The position numbers and the translations under genes were made by a program. Shown here piece by piece: positions 51,378 through 59,993 of a stretch of 64,000 nt of DNA. This DNA is from Pseudomonas massiliensis (GTDB lineage: Bacteria; Pseudomonadota; Gammaproteobacteria; Pseudomonadales; Pseudomonadaceae). How positions within the stretch are numbered: position 1 is the first letter of the stretch; each line of letters opens with the position of its first letter. Below the pieces are notes generated by a model. It was given only the letters and a program-made list of their open reading frames with translations, was not told the origin of the DNA and made no database searches. The DNA lies in assembly GCF_000826105.1 (NCBI RefSeq), contig NZ_CCYK01000006.1:186001-250000 (forward strand), given 5' to 3'.

Positions 51378-51953
51378 ATGCTCAGAATCCTGTTGATCGA
51401 CGACACCGCCAGGAAGCTCGGTCGCCTACGCGCCGCCCTGACCGGGGCAGGCTTTGAGGTGATGGAGGCTGGCGGAATGACCGTGGATCTGCCCGCCGAG
51501 GTGGAACGCCTGCGCCCGGATGTCATTCTCATCGATACCGACTCCCCGGGCCGTGATGTCATGGAGCAAGTGATCCTGGTCAACCGGGACCGTCCCAGCC
51601 CCATCGTACTGTTCACCGACGAGCACGACCCCGCTGTGATGCGCCAGGCCATCCGTGCCGGGGTCAGCGCCTATATTGTCGAAGGCATACAGGGCCAACG
51701 CCTGCAGCCGATTCTGGATGTGGCCATGGCCCGCTTCGAAAGCGACCAGGCGTTGCGCGCTGAGCTCAACGCCCGTGACCTTCAACTGGCCGAACGCAAG
51801 CGCGTCGAACAGGCCAAGGGGTTGCTGATGAAGCTCAAGAACATCGACGAAGCCGCCGCCTATTCCCTCATGCGGCGCCAGGCCATGAGCCGTCAACAGA
51901 AATTGATCCAGGTCGCCGAGCAGATCATTGCCATGAGCGAGATGCTGGGCTAG
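51378..51953 (+). CDS. nasT: ANTAR-domain antiterminator NasT
   Basis: 191 residues: N-terminal receiver-like domain with Asp53 (ILIDTDSPG) and acidic DD8-9, a coiled-coil linker, and a C-terminal ANTAR domain (QLAERKRVEQAKGLLMKLKNIDEAAAYSLMRRQAM). The ANTAR domain binds twin-hexaloop hairpins in nascent RNA and prevents a downstream terminator. An ANTAR-type hairpin and a terminator sit in the adjacent leader before the transporter gene. Confidence 0.94.
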   Translation: MLRILLIDDTARKLGRLRAALTGAGFEVMEAGGMTVDLPAEVERLRPDVILIDTDSPGRDVMEQVILVNRDRPSPIVLFTDEHDPAVMRQAIRAGVSAYIVEGIQGQRLQPILDVAMARFESDQALRAELNARDLQLAERKRVEQAKGLLMKLKNIDEAAAYSLMRRQAMSRQQKLIQVAEQIIAMSEMLG

Positions 51954-52017
51954 CAGGCGCTGGCTGGCCCGCTAATTGCTATCAGCTCATTGCTACTTGT
52001 AACACCTACCCTGCTCG

Positions 52018-52098
52018 GGCAGCCAACGGCGGCTGCCGGGCCAACGACGAAGACGTCGCTTTCCGCTCGCTCAGGCGAGTCGGGCAGCGGCGTCTTTT
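52018..52098 (+). promoter_or_regulatory. NasT-controlled leader: ANTAR hexaloop hairpin and attenuator
   Basis: A hairpin with stem GGCAGCC (52018-52024)/GGCTGCC (52031-52037) has the six-base loop AACGGC, with A at loop position 1 and G at 4, as required for ANTAR recognition. It is followed by a terminator hairpin, arms AGACGTCGCT (52051-52060) and AGCGGCGTCT (52086-52095), and a TTTT run to 52098. The first hairpin of the usual pair is not obvious. Confidence 0.75.
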
Positions 52099-52156
52099 GC
52101 GTTTCAGTTCCCCGAAGCCAGGGCGCCGACGCGCCCACTCCCCGTTGAGGTATTCG

Positions 52157-53368
52157 ATGAATACGAGTTTCTGGAAAGCCGGCCACGCCCCTACCCTGTT
52201 CGCGGCCTTTTTATATTTCGATCTGAGTTTCATGGTCTGGTACCTGCTTGGCCCGCTGGCCATTCAGATCGCCGCGGACCTTCACCTGACCACACAAGAG
52301 CGCGGGCTGCTGGTCGCCACCCCCATCCTGGCCGGGGCGGTGTTCCGCGTGGTCATGGGCTGGCTGGCCGATCGCCTGTCCCCGAAAACCGCCGGCATCA
52401 TCGGTCAGTGCGTGGTCATCATCTCCCTGGCGCTGGCCTGGCAGCTGGGCATCCATAGCTTTACCCAGGCACTATTGCTGGGCGTAGGACTAGGCGTGGC
52501 CGGGGCATCCTTCGCGGTATCCCTGCCCCTGGCGTCGCAATGGTATCCCGCCGAGCATCAAGGCAAGGCCATGGGCATCGCCGGGGCCGGGAATTCGGGT
52601 ACGGTGTTCGCCGCGCTCTTCGCGCCCGCGCTGGCAGCGGGATTCGGCTGGGTGAATGTGTTTGGCTTTGCCCTGATCCCGCTGGTCGCTACCCTGGCTA
52701 TCTTCGCCCTGGCAGCGCGCAATGCACCGAATCGCCCCAAGGCCAAGACCCTGGCCGACTACAGCAAGGCCCTGGCAGACAAGGACAGCTGGTGGTTCAT
52801 GTTCTTCTACGCCATTACCTTCGGGGGCTTCATTGGCCTGGCCAGCGCCTTGCCCGGTTATTTCAACGACCAATACGGCCTCAGCCCGGTCACTGCCGGC
52901 TACTACACTGCGGCCTGCGTCTTTGGCGGAAGCCTGATGCGCCCCCTGGGCGGTGCCCTTGCCGACCGCTTCGGCGGGATCCGCGCCCTGCTGTGCATGT
53001 ACACAGTAGCGGCCTTGTGCATTGCCGCCGTGGGTTTCAACCTGCCCAGTTCCGTAGCGGCCCTGGCGCTGTTCGTGGTGTGCATGCTGGGCCTGGGCGC
53101 CGGCAACGGTGCTGTCTTCCAGCTCGTGCCCCAACGCTTCCGTCAGGAGATCGGCGTCATGACCGGTCTTATCGGCATGGCAGGCGGCATTGGCGGCTTC
53201 CTCCTGGCAGCTGGCCTGGGCGCCATCAAGCAGCAGACCGGCAGCTACCAACTGGCGCTCTGGACGTTCGCCTTGCTCGCCGTCGTGGCCTGGTTTGGCC
53301 TGCATAGCGTCAAGCGGCGCTGGCGCACCACCTGGGGCGCGGCGGCAGTCACCGCGGCACGGGTGTGA
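52157..53368 (+). CDS. nasA: Nitrate/nitrite MFS transporter (NasA/NarK family)
   Basis: 403 residues with 12 transmembrane helices. The NNP-family signature AGAGNSGTVFAALFAPALA and a second GAGNGAVFQLVPQ segment are present. The N-terminal MNTSFWKAGHAPTLFAAFLYFDLSFMVWYLLGPL is characteristic. The transcript leader ends in the NasT attenuator, so induction by nitrate is expected. Its stop overlaps the next gene by GTGA. Confidence 0.93.
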   Translation: MNTSFWKAGHAPTLFAAFLYFDLSFMVWYLLGPLAIQIAADLHLTTQERGLLVATPILAGAVFRVVMGWLADRLSPKTAGIIGQCVVIISLALAWQLGIHSFTQALLLGVGLGVAGASFAVSLPLASQWYPAEHQGKAMGIAGAGNSGTVFAALFAPALAAGFGWVNVFGFALIPLVATLAIFALAARNAPNRPKAKTLADYSKALADKDSWWFMFFYAITFGGFIGLASALPGYFNDQYGLSPVTAGYYTAACVFGGSLMRPLGGALADRFGGIRALLCMYTVAALCIAAVGFNLPSSVAALALFVVCMLGLGAGNGAVFQLVPQRFRQEIGVMTGLIGMAGGIGGFLLAAGLGAIKQQTGSYQLALWTFALLAVVAWFGLHSVKRRWRTTWGAAAVTAARV

Positions 53369-55038
53369 ACGCCAGGCTGGAGCTTACCGCGGCCTGCGCC
53401 AGCGCGGCCGGGCCTCGACCGGAAAACCAGGACGCCGTGCGCATGGTCACCCCAGTGCCAGCATTGGCCGCCAGCAAAGGCTACCTGTTCGGCCTGGCCG
53501 ATGGCGTCAGCCAGTGCCTGGACGGCGGGCTGGCGGCCCGCGCCAGCTTGCAGGCCCTGGCGCTTGATTACTACGCCACGCCGGAAACCTGGCCGGTGAC
53601 CCGCGCGCTCGATGCATTGCTTTGCGCCCAGAATCGCTGGTTGAGAGCCAACGGCCAAGGGCAGCCCCTGCTGACGACCCTGAGCGCGCTGGTGCTACGC
53701 GGCAGCCGCTTCACCCTCGCTCATGTAGGCGATTGCCGGACATACCGCTGGAGCGCGTCTGGCCTGGAGCGGCTCAGCGAAGACCATGTATGGGACCAGC
53801 CGCAGATGCGGCACGTGCTCAAGCGGGCGCTCGGCCTGGACCAGCACCTGCTGGTGGACTACAAGGAGGGCGACCTCGCCGCCGGGGACATCTTCCTGAT
53901 CCTCAGCGACGGTGTCTGGGGCGTGGTACAGGAAACCGAAATCAGTCGGGTACTGACGGAGGCTGTCGATGCTCAAGTCGCGGTAGACACCCTGGTGCGC
54001 ATGGCCCATATCGCTGGCGGTGAAGACAATGCCAGCGCGGTGCTGGTGCAGGTGCACAGCCCAGGTTCTCCCTCTTTGGCCGATAGCTTCGCCCAAGGGC
54101 GCCAATGGCCGCTGCCACCCGCCCTCAAGCCAGGCCAGCGTTTCGAAGGCTGGCGAATTGGGACCCTTGTCGGGCAAAGTCGCCAGTCTCTGGTCTACCA
54201 GGCCACGGATGCGGACGGAGAGCCCTGGCTGCTCAAGACATTGCCCAAGGCGTACGCCCAGGATGAGCAGGCGCAGCAACGCCTGCTCATGGAAGAATGG
54301 TTTCTCCGTCGGGTCGCCGCCAGGCCGTTTCCGGAAGTCCACGGCGGCAGCCAGCGTCAATTCCTCTACTACGCCATGCGCTGCTACGAAGGTGTCACCT
54401 TGGCCGAGCGCCTGCGGCAGGGTCCGTTGCCATTGGCGACATGGCGAGACCTGGCCGAGCGCCTGCTCATCGCACTCGGTCTTCTGCATCGCCGCCATAT
54501 GGTCCATCGAGACTTGAAACCGGAAAACCTGCTGCTGTGCGTGGATGGGGAGCTGAAAGTGCTGGACTTTGGCCTGGCCTACTGCCCGGGACTGTCCCAG
54601 CCGCCTGGGGAGCAGGTAGCCGGCACGCCAGGCTACATCGCCCCCGAGGCTTACCAGGGTGCGCCGCCTACGCCGAGCCAGGACCTATTCGCAGCCGGCG
54701 TCCTGCTCTACCAGGCCCTTACCGGCGTCTTGCCACATGGGGAACCGGAGCCTTTCCAGCGTCCACGGTTCCAGCCGCCCGCGCCGCCAAGTCGCTATCG
54801 CCCGGAGGTACCTGACTGGCTTGATGCCCTGCTGTTGAAAAGCCTGGAGGTCGACCCGGCCAAGCGTTTCGAGACTGCGGAACAATGGCTTTTGAGCGTA
54901 CGCCGCGGTGAGCTTGAAGAGGGTGCGGGTGCGCCCCGACCACTCTTCGAACGCGAACCGCTCAAGACCTGGCGGGCGGTGGCGCTGGTCTCACTGGCGC
55001 TCAACCTGGCCATGATACTGGCCTGGCTGCATGGATAG
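53365..55038 (+). CDS. PP2C phosphatase / Ser-Thr protein kinase fusion with C-terminal membrane anchor
   Basis: 557 residues. The PP2C domain (about 5-232) has PENQDAVR, GLADGVSQ (Asp46, Gly47), THVGDCR-like AHVGDCRTYRW, LILSDGVWG and GGEDNASAVL, so the metal site looks intact. The kinase domain (about 262-510) has Lys291, HRDLKPENLL (381-390), DFG 401-403 and GTPGYIAPEAY. A single C-terminal helix (WRAVALVSLALNLAMILAWL) anchors it. The GTG start overlaps nasA. In P. aeruginosa the homologue sits before nirB in the nitrate cluster, but here no reductase follows. Confidence 0.92.
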   Translation: MNARLELTAACASAAGPRPENQDAVRMVTPVPALAASKGYLFGLADGVSQCLDGGLAARASLQALALDYYATPETWPVTRALDALLCAQNRWLRANGQGQPLLTTLSALVLRGSRFTLAHVGDCRTYRWSASGLERLSEDHVWDQPQMRHVLKRALGLDQHLLVDYKEGDLAAGDIFLILSDGVWGVVQETEISRVLTEAVDAQVAVDTLVRMAHIAGGEDNASAVLVQVHSPGSPSLADSFAQGRQWPLPPALKPGQRFEGWRIGTLVGQSRQSLVYQATDADGEPWLLKTLPKAYAQDEQAQQRLLMEEWFLRRVAARPFPEVHGGSQRQFLYYAMRCYEGVTLAERLRQGPLPLATWRDLAERLLIALGLLHRRHMVHRDLKPENLLLCVDGELKVLDFGLAYCPGLSQPPGEQVAGTPGYIAPEAYQGAPPTPSQDLFAAGVLLYQALTGVLPHGEPEPFQRPRFQPPAPPSRYRPEVPDWLDALLLKSLEVDPAKRFETAEQWLLSVRRGELEEGAGAPRPLFEREPLKTWRAVALVSLALNLAMILAWLHG

Positions 55039-55067
55039 CCCCACCGGCCGATGTCCCGAATCCTGAA

Positions 55068-55098
55068 CAAAAAAAGCCCGGGCAATGCCCGGGCTTTC
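55068..55098. terminator. Bidirectional terminator between the kinase fusion and oprF
   Basis: The perfect 11-bp stem AAAGCCCGGGC (55073-55083)/GCCCGGGCTTT (55087-55097) with loop AAT has an A-run on the left and T-run on the right, so it works for both converging genes. It lies 34 bases past the kinase stop and 17 bases past the oprF stop. Confidence 0.92.
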
Positions 55099-55114
55099 GT
55101 GAAGCTCAGCTCAA

Positions 55115-56173
55115 TTACTTGGCCTGGGCTTCAACTTCGGCTTCTACGCGACGGTTGATCGCACGGCCAGCGTCGGTAGCGTTGTCAGCAACCGGACGGC
55201 TTTCACCGTAACCAACGGAGTTCACGCGGGTACCTTCAACACCGTACTGGTTGACCAGAACGTTACGAACGGCAGCGGCGCGGCGCTCGGACAGCTTCTG
55301 GTTGTAAGCGTCGGTACCGACGGAGTCGGTGTGACCTTCAACGGTAGTGGTGGTGGATGGGTACTGCTTCATGAAGTCAGCGAGGTTCTTGATGTCAGCG
55401 TAGCTGTTAGGCTTGACGACCGACTTGTTGAAGTCGAACTTCACGTCCAGCTCAACACGTACGGTTTCAGCAACGGCTGGGCAGCCATCGGCGTCAACGG
55501 TGGTGTTGGCAGGGGTATTCGGGCACTTGTCGACGTTGTCGCAAACGCCATCGTTGTCGGCATCGGAGCAGACGTCGGCAACCGGCGCGGGGGCGGCAGC
55601 TACTTGTTCCTGCTGCTTGGCACCGCCACCGAAGTTCACGCCAACACCAACGCTCGGAGCCCACTCGGTTTCGCCGCGGTCGATGTTGTACATGGCTTCC
55701 ACGCCGGCACGGGCGTAGACGTTTTCGGTGAAGTAGTACTTGGCGCCGCCACCAGCATTGAAGAAGGTGGAGTGGTCACGACCGCTGTGGCCGTTGGCTT
55801 CCACGTTGCTGATGCTCTGATGCGAGAAACCGGCGGAGACGTACGGACGCAGGCCTACACCTGGGGTGCCGAAGTGGTAGACGGCGTCCAGGGCAGCGTT
55901 GCCACCGTGGATTTTCTGGTTGCCGGTACCGTTGTTCGAACGAATGTTGTGGATGCCGTCGTAGCCCAGGCGCAGCTCGACGTCGTCAGTCAGGAAGTAA
56001 CCGATCGAACCGCCGTACAGGTTGGCGTCGTCCAGGTCGCGAGAACTGTCGGTGTAGTACTTCTTGGTGAACAGCTCACCCTCGACTGCGCCTTGGCCTT
56101 GTGCCAATACGCCGAAAGAGGTTGCGGCAACAAGAGAGCCAATGGCCAGGCCCAAGGTGTTTTTCAGTTTCAT
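55115..56173 (-). CDS. oprF: Major porin and structural outer-membrane protein OprF
   Basis: 352 residues with a signal peptide (cleavage near VLA-QGQ), an N-terminal eight-stranded beta-barrel, a linker with the OprF-typical four cysteines (CSDADNDGVCDNVDKCPN and DGCPAV) and calcium-binding-like TSP3 repeats, and a C-terminal OmpA-like peptidoglycan-binding domain (FDFNKSVVKPNS, VEGHTDSVG, NQKLSERRA). It anchors the outer membrane and forms a slow porin. It is separated from sigX by 111 bases; SigX activates oprF in other pseudomonads. Confidence 0.98.
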   Translation of the reverse strand: MKLKNTLGLAIGSLVAATSFGVLAQGQGAVEGELFTKKYYTDSSRDLDDANLYGGSIGYFLTDDVELRLGYDGIHNIRSNNGTGNQKIHGGNAALDAVYHFGTPGVGLRPYVSAGFSHQSISNVEANGHSGRDHSTFFNAGGGAKYYFTENVYARAGVEAMYNIDRGETEWAPSVGVGVNFGGGAKQQEQVAAAPAPVADVCSDADNDGVCDNVDKCPNTPANTTVDADGCPAVAETVRVELDVKFDFNKSVVKPNSYADIKNLADFMKQYPSTTTTVEGHTDSVGTDAYNQKLSERRAAAVRNVLVNQYGVEGTRVNSVGYGESRPVADNATDAGRAINRRVEAEVEAQAK

Positions 56174-56284
56174 CCGTTAAATCCCCATCTGGTGATTGTT
56201 AAGCGATCCCACCAGGAATGCGTGGGACAACTCGGCGGCAATTCTAGCAGAACTTGCACGCCAGTTAGAGAGATTCGCTAGACG

Positions 56285-56875
56285 TTAAGTTTCCAGAACG
56301 TTGGCGAATTTCTCGCGCAGCTTGTCAAGCGCGCGTTTGTAGCGCATTTTGGTCGCGCTCAGACCCATATGCATGATGTCAGCGATCTCCTGAAATTCCA
56401 GTTCGGCGACAAAGCGCAATACCAGGATTTCGCGGTCGATCGGGTTCACATGCACCAGCCAGCGGTCAAGACCGCCGCGCTCCTCAGGCTTCGGCGCCTT
56501 TTCCTCCGAAGCCTCCTCAACCGGGTCGAGGCTCAGCGCATCCATCAACCTGCGCTTGCGCCTCTCCTTTCTATACTGCGTGATACATTCATTGTAGGTA
56601 ATGCTATATAGCCACGTCTTGAACTTGGACTTTCCCTCGAAGTTCTTCAGGCCGTACAGCACCTTGAGCATCACTTCCTGACAGACATCATCGGCGTCGC
56701 GATCGTTCCCCAGATACCTTGAACATACGTTGAACAGCGTGCGCTGGTAGCGGCGCATCAGCTCTTCGTAAGCGCGTGTAACATGAAACAGCTCCTCATG
56801 CGAACGGGCAACCAGTTCCTCATCGGACAGTGCTCGTGGGTCGTATCGCAATGAAGGCGTTTGCACTTTAGTCAA
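56285..56875 (-). CDS. sigX: ECF sigma factor SigX
   Basis: 196 residues with region 2 (YEELMRRYQRTLFNVCSRYLGNDRDADDVCQEVMLKVLYGLKNFEGKSKFKTWLYSIT) and region 4 (LRFVAELEFQEIADIMHMGLSATKMRYKRALDKLR). SigX responds to cell-envelope and membrane-lipid stress and drives oprF, fatty-acid synthesis and other genes. It is upstream of oprF and downstream of cmpX, the conserved pseudomonad order. No dedicated anti-sigma factor is encoded here; cmpX/cfrX are linked to SigX activity by genetics in other strains. Confidence 0.96.
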   Translation of the reverse strand: MTKVQTPSLRYDPRALSDEELVARSHEELFHVTRAYEELMRRYQRTLFNVCSRYLGNDRDADDVCQEVMLKVLYGLKNFEGKSKFKTWLYSITYNECITQYRKERRKRRLMDALSLDPVEEASEEKAPKPEERGGLDRWLVHVNPIDREILVLRFVAELEFQEIADIMHMGLSATKMRYKRALDKLREKFANVLET

Positions 56876-56904
56876 CGGTTCGGGCCGCAGGTCAGGTCAG
56901 TTCC

Positions 56905-56932
56905 GCCAGCGCCCCGATGGGGCTGGCTTTTT
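56905..56932 (+). terminator. Hairpin with T-run, sense on the plus strand
   Basis: The stem GCCAG(C)GCCCC/GGGGCTGGC (56905-56915 with 56919-56927) is followed by TTTTT (56928-56932) on the plus strand, between sigX and cmpX, both of which are transcribed on the minus strand. It may end an antisense transcript or fold in the sigX leader. Confidence 0.5.
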
Positions 56933-56963
56933 CGCGGCGGGCATACTACCAGAATATGCACGC

Positions 56964-57788
56964 CTAGCGACTACTGACCTTCTCCGCGAGCAGGACCCGG
57001 TTCGACAGCGAAACAAGCTCACCCTCGTCAGTCATCACCGTCGTCTTCACGGTGCCAATTTCTTCTATGTACCCCTCTACCTCGCCGACTTGCACATGCT
57101 GGCCCACCTGGTAGAGCTCACGTACATAGATGCCAGCCAGAATCTGGCCGGCGATGTCCCGACTGCCCAGGCCCATGGCCAGGGCCACGGCCAGACCAAC
57201 GGTAATCAGGGCGATCACGATCACATGGTTGAGCAAGTCTGTCTTGATCTCCAGCTGGCTGATGGCCACGGAAATGGAGATGACGATGACCAGCCACTGG
57301 GCTACTCGTCCAAGGCCGCCGGCGTACTCGATGCCGACCCCTTCGGCGGCGCCGCGTACGATGCCATTGACCAGCTGCGCCAGCAGTACGCCCACCAGCA
57401 ACACCAGCACGGCGCCGAACACCTTGGGCAGATACAGCGCCAGCACGTCCAGGGTCGCCGAGACGCGCTGAAGCCCCAGGGACTCGGCGGCGGACACCAG
57501 GAAGATCAACAGCACGAACCAGTAGACGATCTTGCCCACCAGCGTGGAGATGGGCACCCGGATACCGGCCCGCCCCATCAGCTTGGTCAGACCGGTGCCG
57601 GCCATGAGCCGATCCAGCCCGAGCTTGGCCAGCAGGCGCGACAGCAGGGCATCAAGCAGCTTGGCCACCACGAAGCCCAGCAGGACCACAACCAGCGCGC
57701 CGAACAGATTGGGGATGAAGTTAGCGACTTTGGTCCACAAGGCGGTCATCGCCGTGACCAGGCTTTGGGTCCACAGGTCCAGTTCCAT
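56964..57788 (-). CDS. cmpX: MscS-type mechanosensitive channel CmpX
   Basis: 274 residues starting MELDLWTQSLVTAM. About five transmembrane helices precede a short MscS-like beta domain with GYIEEIGTVKTTVMTDEGELVSLSN, and a conserved AMGLGSRDIAGQILAGIYVREL segment corresponds to the pore-adjacent helix. CmpX affects SigX activity and envelope tension sensing in Pseudomonas. I chose ATG 57788; a TTG six bases earlier is possible. It lies two bases from crfX. Confidence 0.94.
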   Translation of the reverse strand: MELDLWTQSLVTAMTALWTKVANFIPNLFGALVVVLLGFVVAKLLDALLSRLLAKLGLDRLMAGTGLTKLMGRAGIRVPISTLVGKIVYWFVLLIFLVSAAESLGLQRVSATLDVLALYLPKVFGAVLVLLVGVLLAQLVNGIVRGAAEGVGIEYAGGLGRVAQWLVIVISISVAISQLEIKTDLLNHVIVIALITVGLAVALAMGLGSRDIAGQILAGIYVRELYQVGQHVQVGEVEGYIEEIGTVKTTVMTDEGELVSLSNRVLLAEKVSSR

Positions 57789-57790
57789 TT

Positions 57791-58036
57791 TCAATCAGCC
57801 TTATCCGCGCGCTGCGCGGCCTGGGTAGGGCGAGGCGTCGGCGACAGGTGCGGCGCCCCCTTGCTTACGGCGATCATGCCCGCCTGGAAACAGCGGCCGA
57901 TCAGGCCGAACAGGTCCTGAGCACCTACCTGGCGGTTGGCGGTCTTCAGGACACGGTCCAGGCAGGCATCGTCATCACGCCCGGCCGGCGCGGCGTTGAG
58001 CATGTCCCGCAGGGACTGTTCGAATGGATCGTGCAT
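57791..58036 (-). CDS. crfX: CrfX family small protein
   Basis: 81 residues beginning MHDPFEQSLRDMLNAAPAGRDDDACLDRVLKTANRQVGAQDLFGLIG, with no transmembrane helix. Small cytosolic proteins of this type occur between cmaX and cmpX in pseudomonads and were named CrfX (cmpX- and SigX-linked). Its biochemical function is not established. The upstream in-frame extension (58129) is rejected because the conserved sequence starts here. Confidence 0.85.
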   Translation of the reverse strand: MHDPFEQSLRDMLNAAPAGRDDDACLDRVLKTANRQVGAQDLFGLIGRCFQAGMIAVSKGAPHLSPTPRPTQAAQRADKAD

Positions 58037-58095
58037 GATCACCTCACGAAATTGACTCAAAGACGACAGCCCGCGACACCAGGTCACATCCGCAC

Positions 58096-59130
58096 TCACA
58101 ACCAGCGCAGCTGCCGATACAGCAGCCATTGCCCCACCGCCACGGCCAGGGTGACCCCGCAGGTAATGAGGAACCCCGCCGAGTTGTCGGCCCCGGGCAA
58201 ACCACCCACGTTCATGCCCAGCAGCCCGGTGATGAAAGTGATCGGAAGGAAGATGCCCGTGACCACGCCAAAGCGGTACATGGTGCGGTTCATGCGCTCG
58301 CTCAGCTGGCGCTGCTCGGCTTCGATCAACAGCGCGACCCGTTCGCGGTTCAGTTCCAGCTCCTCGAGATAGCGGGTAAGGCTGTTGTTCAACTCGTTCC
58401 AGTAATGGCTGTGCTCGTTGGAAAACCAGCCGGGACAGTTGCGCGCCAGCAGAGCGAACAGGTCCCGCTGGGGGGCGAGGAATCGTCGCAGGCCCGCTGA
58501 GCGGCGACGCAGGTGCAACAGGCTGGAATGCTCCGGGGCATACCCATCCTCGCTGTCGACCCGTTCTTCTTCGGTATCCAGGGTCTCGGTCAGCTGGTCG
58601 ACCACCGCCTGGATGCGCTCGGTCAGGCGCTCGGCCAGGTACAGCACCAGGTCGGCGGCGTTGCGCGGCCCTTCGCCGGCGGCCAGGCGGGCGACCAGGT
58701 CCTCGGTCGCGCGCAGCGAACGCAGGCGCAAGGAGATGACACGGCGCTCCTCGGCGAAAATGCGCACCGACACCATGTCTTCGGGCTGGGCGCCGGGGTT
58801 GAGATTGATCCCGCGCAGGAAGAGAAGAAAACGGGCATTGGGCAGGGGCACAAGCCGCGGACGGGTATTTTCTTCCAGCAACAGGTCGCAGCTGAAAGCG
58901 TTCAGCCCGCTTTCTTCACGGAGCCAGGCATGGGTACGCACCTGGCCACGATCCCAATGCAACCAGAGGCTTTCATGCTCGGCCAGTTGAAGGTGGACCA
59001 GGTCGGCCCGGGCCACAGCGCGGGCGCCGCCCTGGCCATCCAGAACCAGGGCGTGGACCAGCCCCCAGTCGGCATTGTCGTTTTCCAGCATCAGCGGCGG
59101 GTGAAGCGGCGTTCGTTCAGCCAATGTCAC
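58096..59130 (-). CDS. cmaX: CorA-family magnesium/zinc transporter CmaX
   Basis: 344 residues. An N-terminal cytosolic alpha/beta domain and a long helical stalk ([31 protein letters not shown]) are followed by two C-terminal transmembrane helices joined by the GMN signature ([11 protein letters not shown]), ZntB/CorA type. The GTG start at 59130 overlaps the rraA stop, so the genes are coupled. Ion specificity is not shown. A first ATG lies 39 bases downstream. Confidence 0.9.
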   Translation of the reverse strand: MTLAERTPLHPPLMLENDNADWGLVHALVLDGQGGARAVARADLVHLQLAEHESLWLHWDRGQVRTHAWLREESGLNAFSCDLLLEENTRPRLVPLPNARFLLFLRGINLNPGAQPEDMVSVRIFAEERRVISLRLRSLRATEDLVARLAAGEGPRNAADLVLYLAERLTERIQAVVDQLTETLDTEEERVDSEDGYAPEHSSLLHLRRRSAGLRRFLAPQRDLFALLARNCPGWFSNEHSHYWNELNNSLTRYLEELELNRERVALLIEAEQRQLSERMNRTMYRFGVVTGIFLPITFITGLLGMNVGGLPGADNSAGFLITCGVTLAVAVGQWLLYRQLRWL

Positions 59131-59618
59131 TCAGGCATGCTCAAAGGTACGTGGGAAAGCAGCACGCCGTTGTTGTCGGCGTACAGATAGTCACCGGGAC
59201 GCAAGGTCACGCCGGCGAAGGTCACTGGCACATTCAGGTCGCCAATGCCGCGCTTTTCGGTTTTCAGCGGGTGCGTGGCCAGGGCTTGCACACCCAGGTT
59301 GGTCTGAGCGATGACATCCACATCACGGATGCAGCCATATACCAGCACACCTTCCCAGCCGTTGCGCGCTGCCTTTTCGGCCAGTTGGTCGCCCAGCAAG
59401 GCCCGACGCAGGGACCCCCCGCCATCGACCACCAGCACCTTGCCGGTGCCGTCGGTATCCAGCTGCTCCTTGACCAGGGAATTGTCCTCATGGCACTTGA
59501 TGGTGACGATCTGCCCACCAAAGGAATCACGACCGCCGAAATTGCTGAACATCGGCTCGAGCACCTGCACCTGCTCAGGGTAGGCGTCGCAAAGGTCGGG
59601 GGTAAGGTAGTGCTGCAT
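59127..59618 (-). CDS. rraA: Ribonuclease E activity regulator RraA
   Basis: 163 residues of the RraA fold: [45 protein letters not shown] and [14 protein letters not shown], all characteristic. RraA binds RNase E and inhibits RNA decay; some members are 4-hydroxy-4-methyl-2-oxoglutarate aldolases and the distinction cannot be made from sequence alone. It precedes cmaX, with GTGA overlap. Confidence 0.92.
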   Translation of the reverse strand: MQHYLTPDLCDAYPEQVQVLEPMFSNFGGRDSFGGQIVTIKCHEDNSLVKEQLDTDGTGKVLVVDGGGSLRRALLGDQLAEKAARNGWEGVLVYGCIRDVDVIAQTNLGVQALATHPLKTEKRGIGDLNVPVTFAGVTLRPGDYLYADNNGVLLSHVPLSMPE

Positions 59619-59669
59619 GATGAACTCCTTTTTCCGGAAAGCGGCTGTTGTGGATGAAGCGTCACTTTG

Positions 59670-59969
59670 TCAGACATCGAGGCCCAGCCGGTCCCCATCA
59701 TAGGCCACGGGCCAGCGGATCAGTGAACCACAGTGGCCCTGGCGGGGCCGGCCACTGTGCACGTCGAATTCGATGCCGTGTCTTCGGCAGCGCAGCACCC
59801 CATTGGCCAGGGTGCCGTCGTGCAGAGGCGCGCCCTGATGGGGGCAGCGGTTTTCGAACAGCAGGTGCTGGCCCTGGTCGACGATCAGCAACAGCTGTCG
59901 CCCCGCCACGCTGAAGGCACGCTTGTAGCCTTCATCCAGGTTGACCAGACGCTCGAGGCTGATGAACAC
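59670..59969 (-). CDS. Rieske [2Fe-2S] protein
   Basis: 99 residues with a complete Rieske cluster site: Cys42-x-His44 (RCPHQGAPLH) and Cys61-x2-His64 (CRRHGIEFDV). It is a ferredoxin-like electron carrier or small-subunit type; no oxygenase gene adjoins it. It is 51 bases upstream of rraA and 24 bases downstream of the hydrolase gene. Its electron partner is unknown. Confidence 0.9.
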   Translation of the reverse strand: MFISLERLVNLDEGYKRAFSVAGRQLLLIVDQGQHLLFENRCPHQGAPLHDGTLANGVLRCRRHGIEFDVHSGRPRQGHCGSLIRWPVAYDGDRLGLDV

Positions 59970-59993
59970 GTGCGGCCCTCCTCTTCCGATGAT

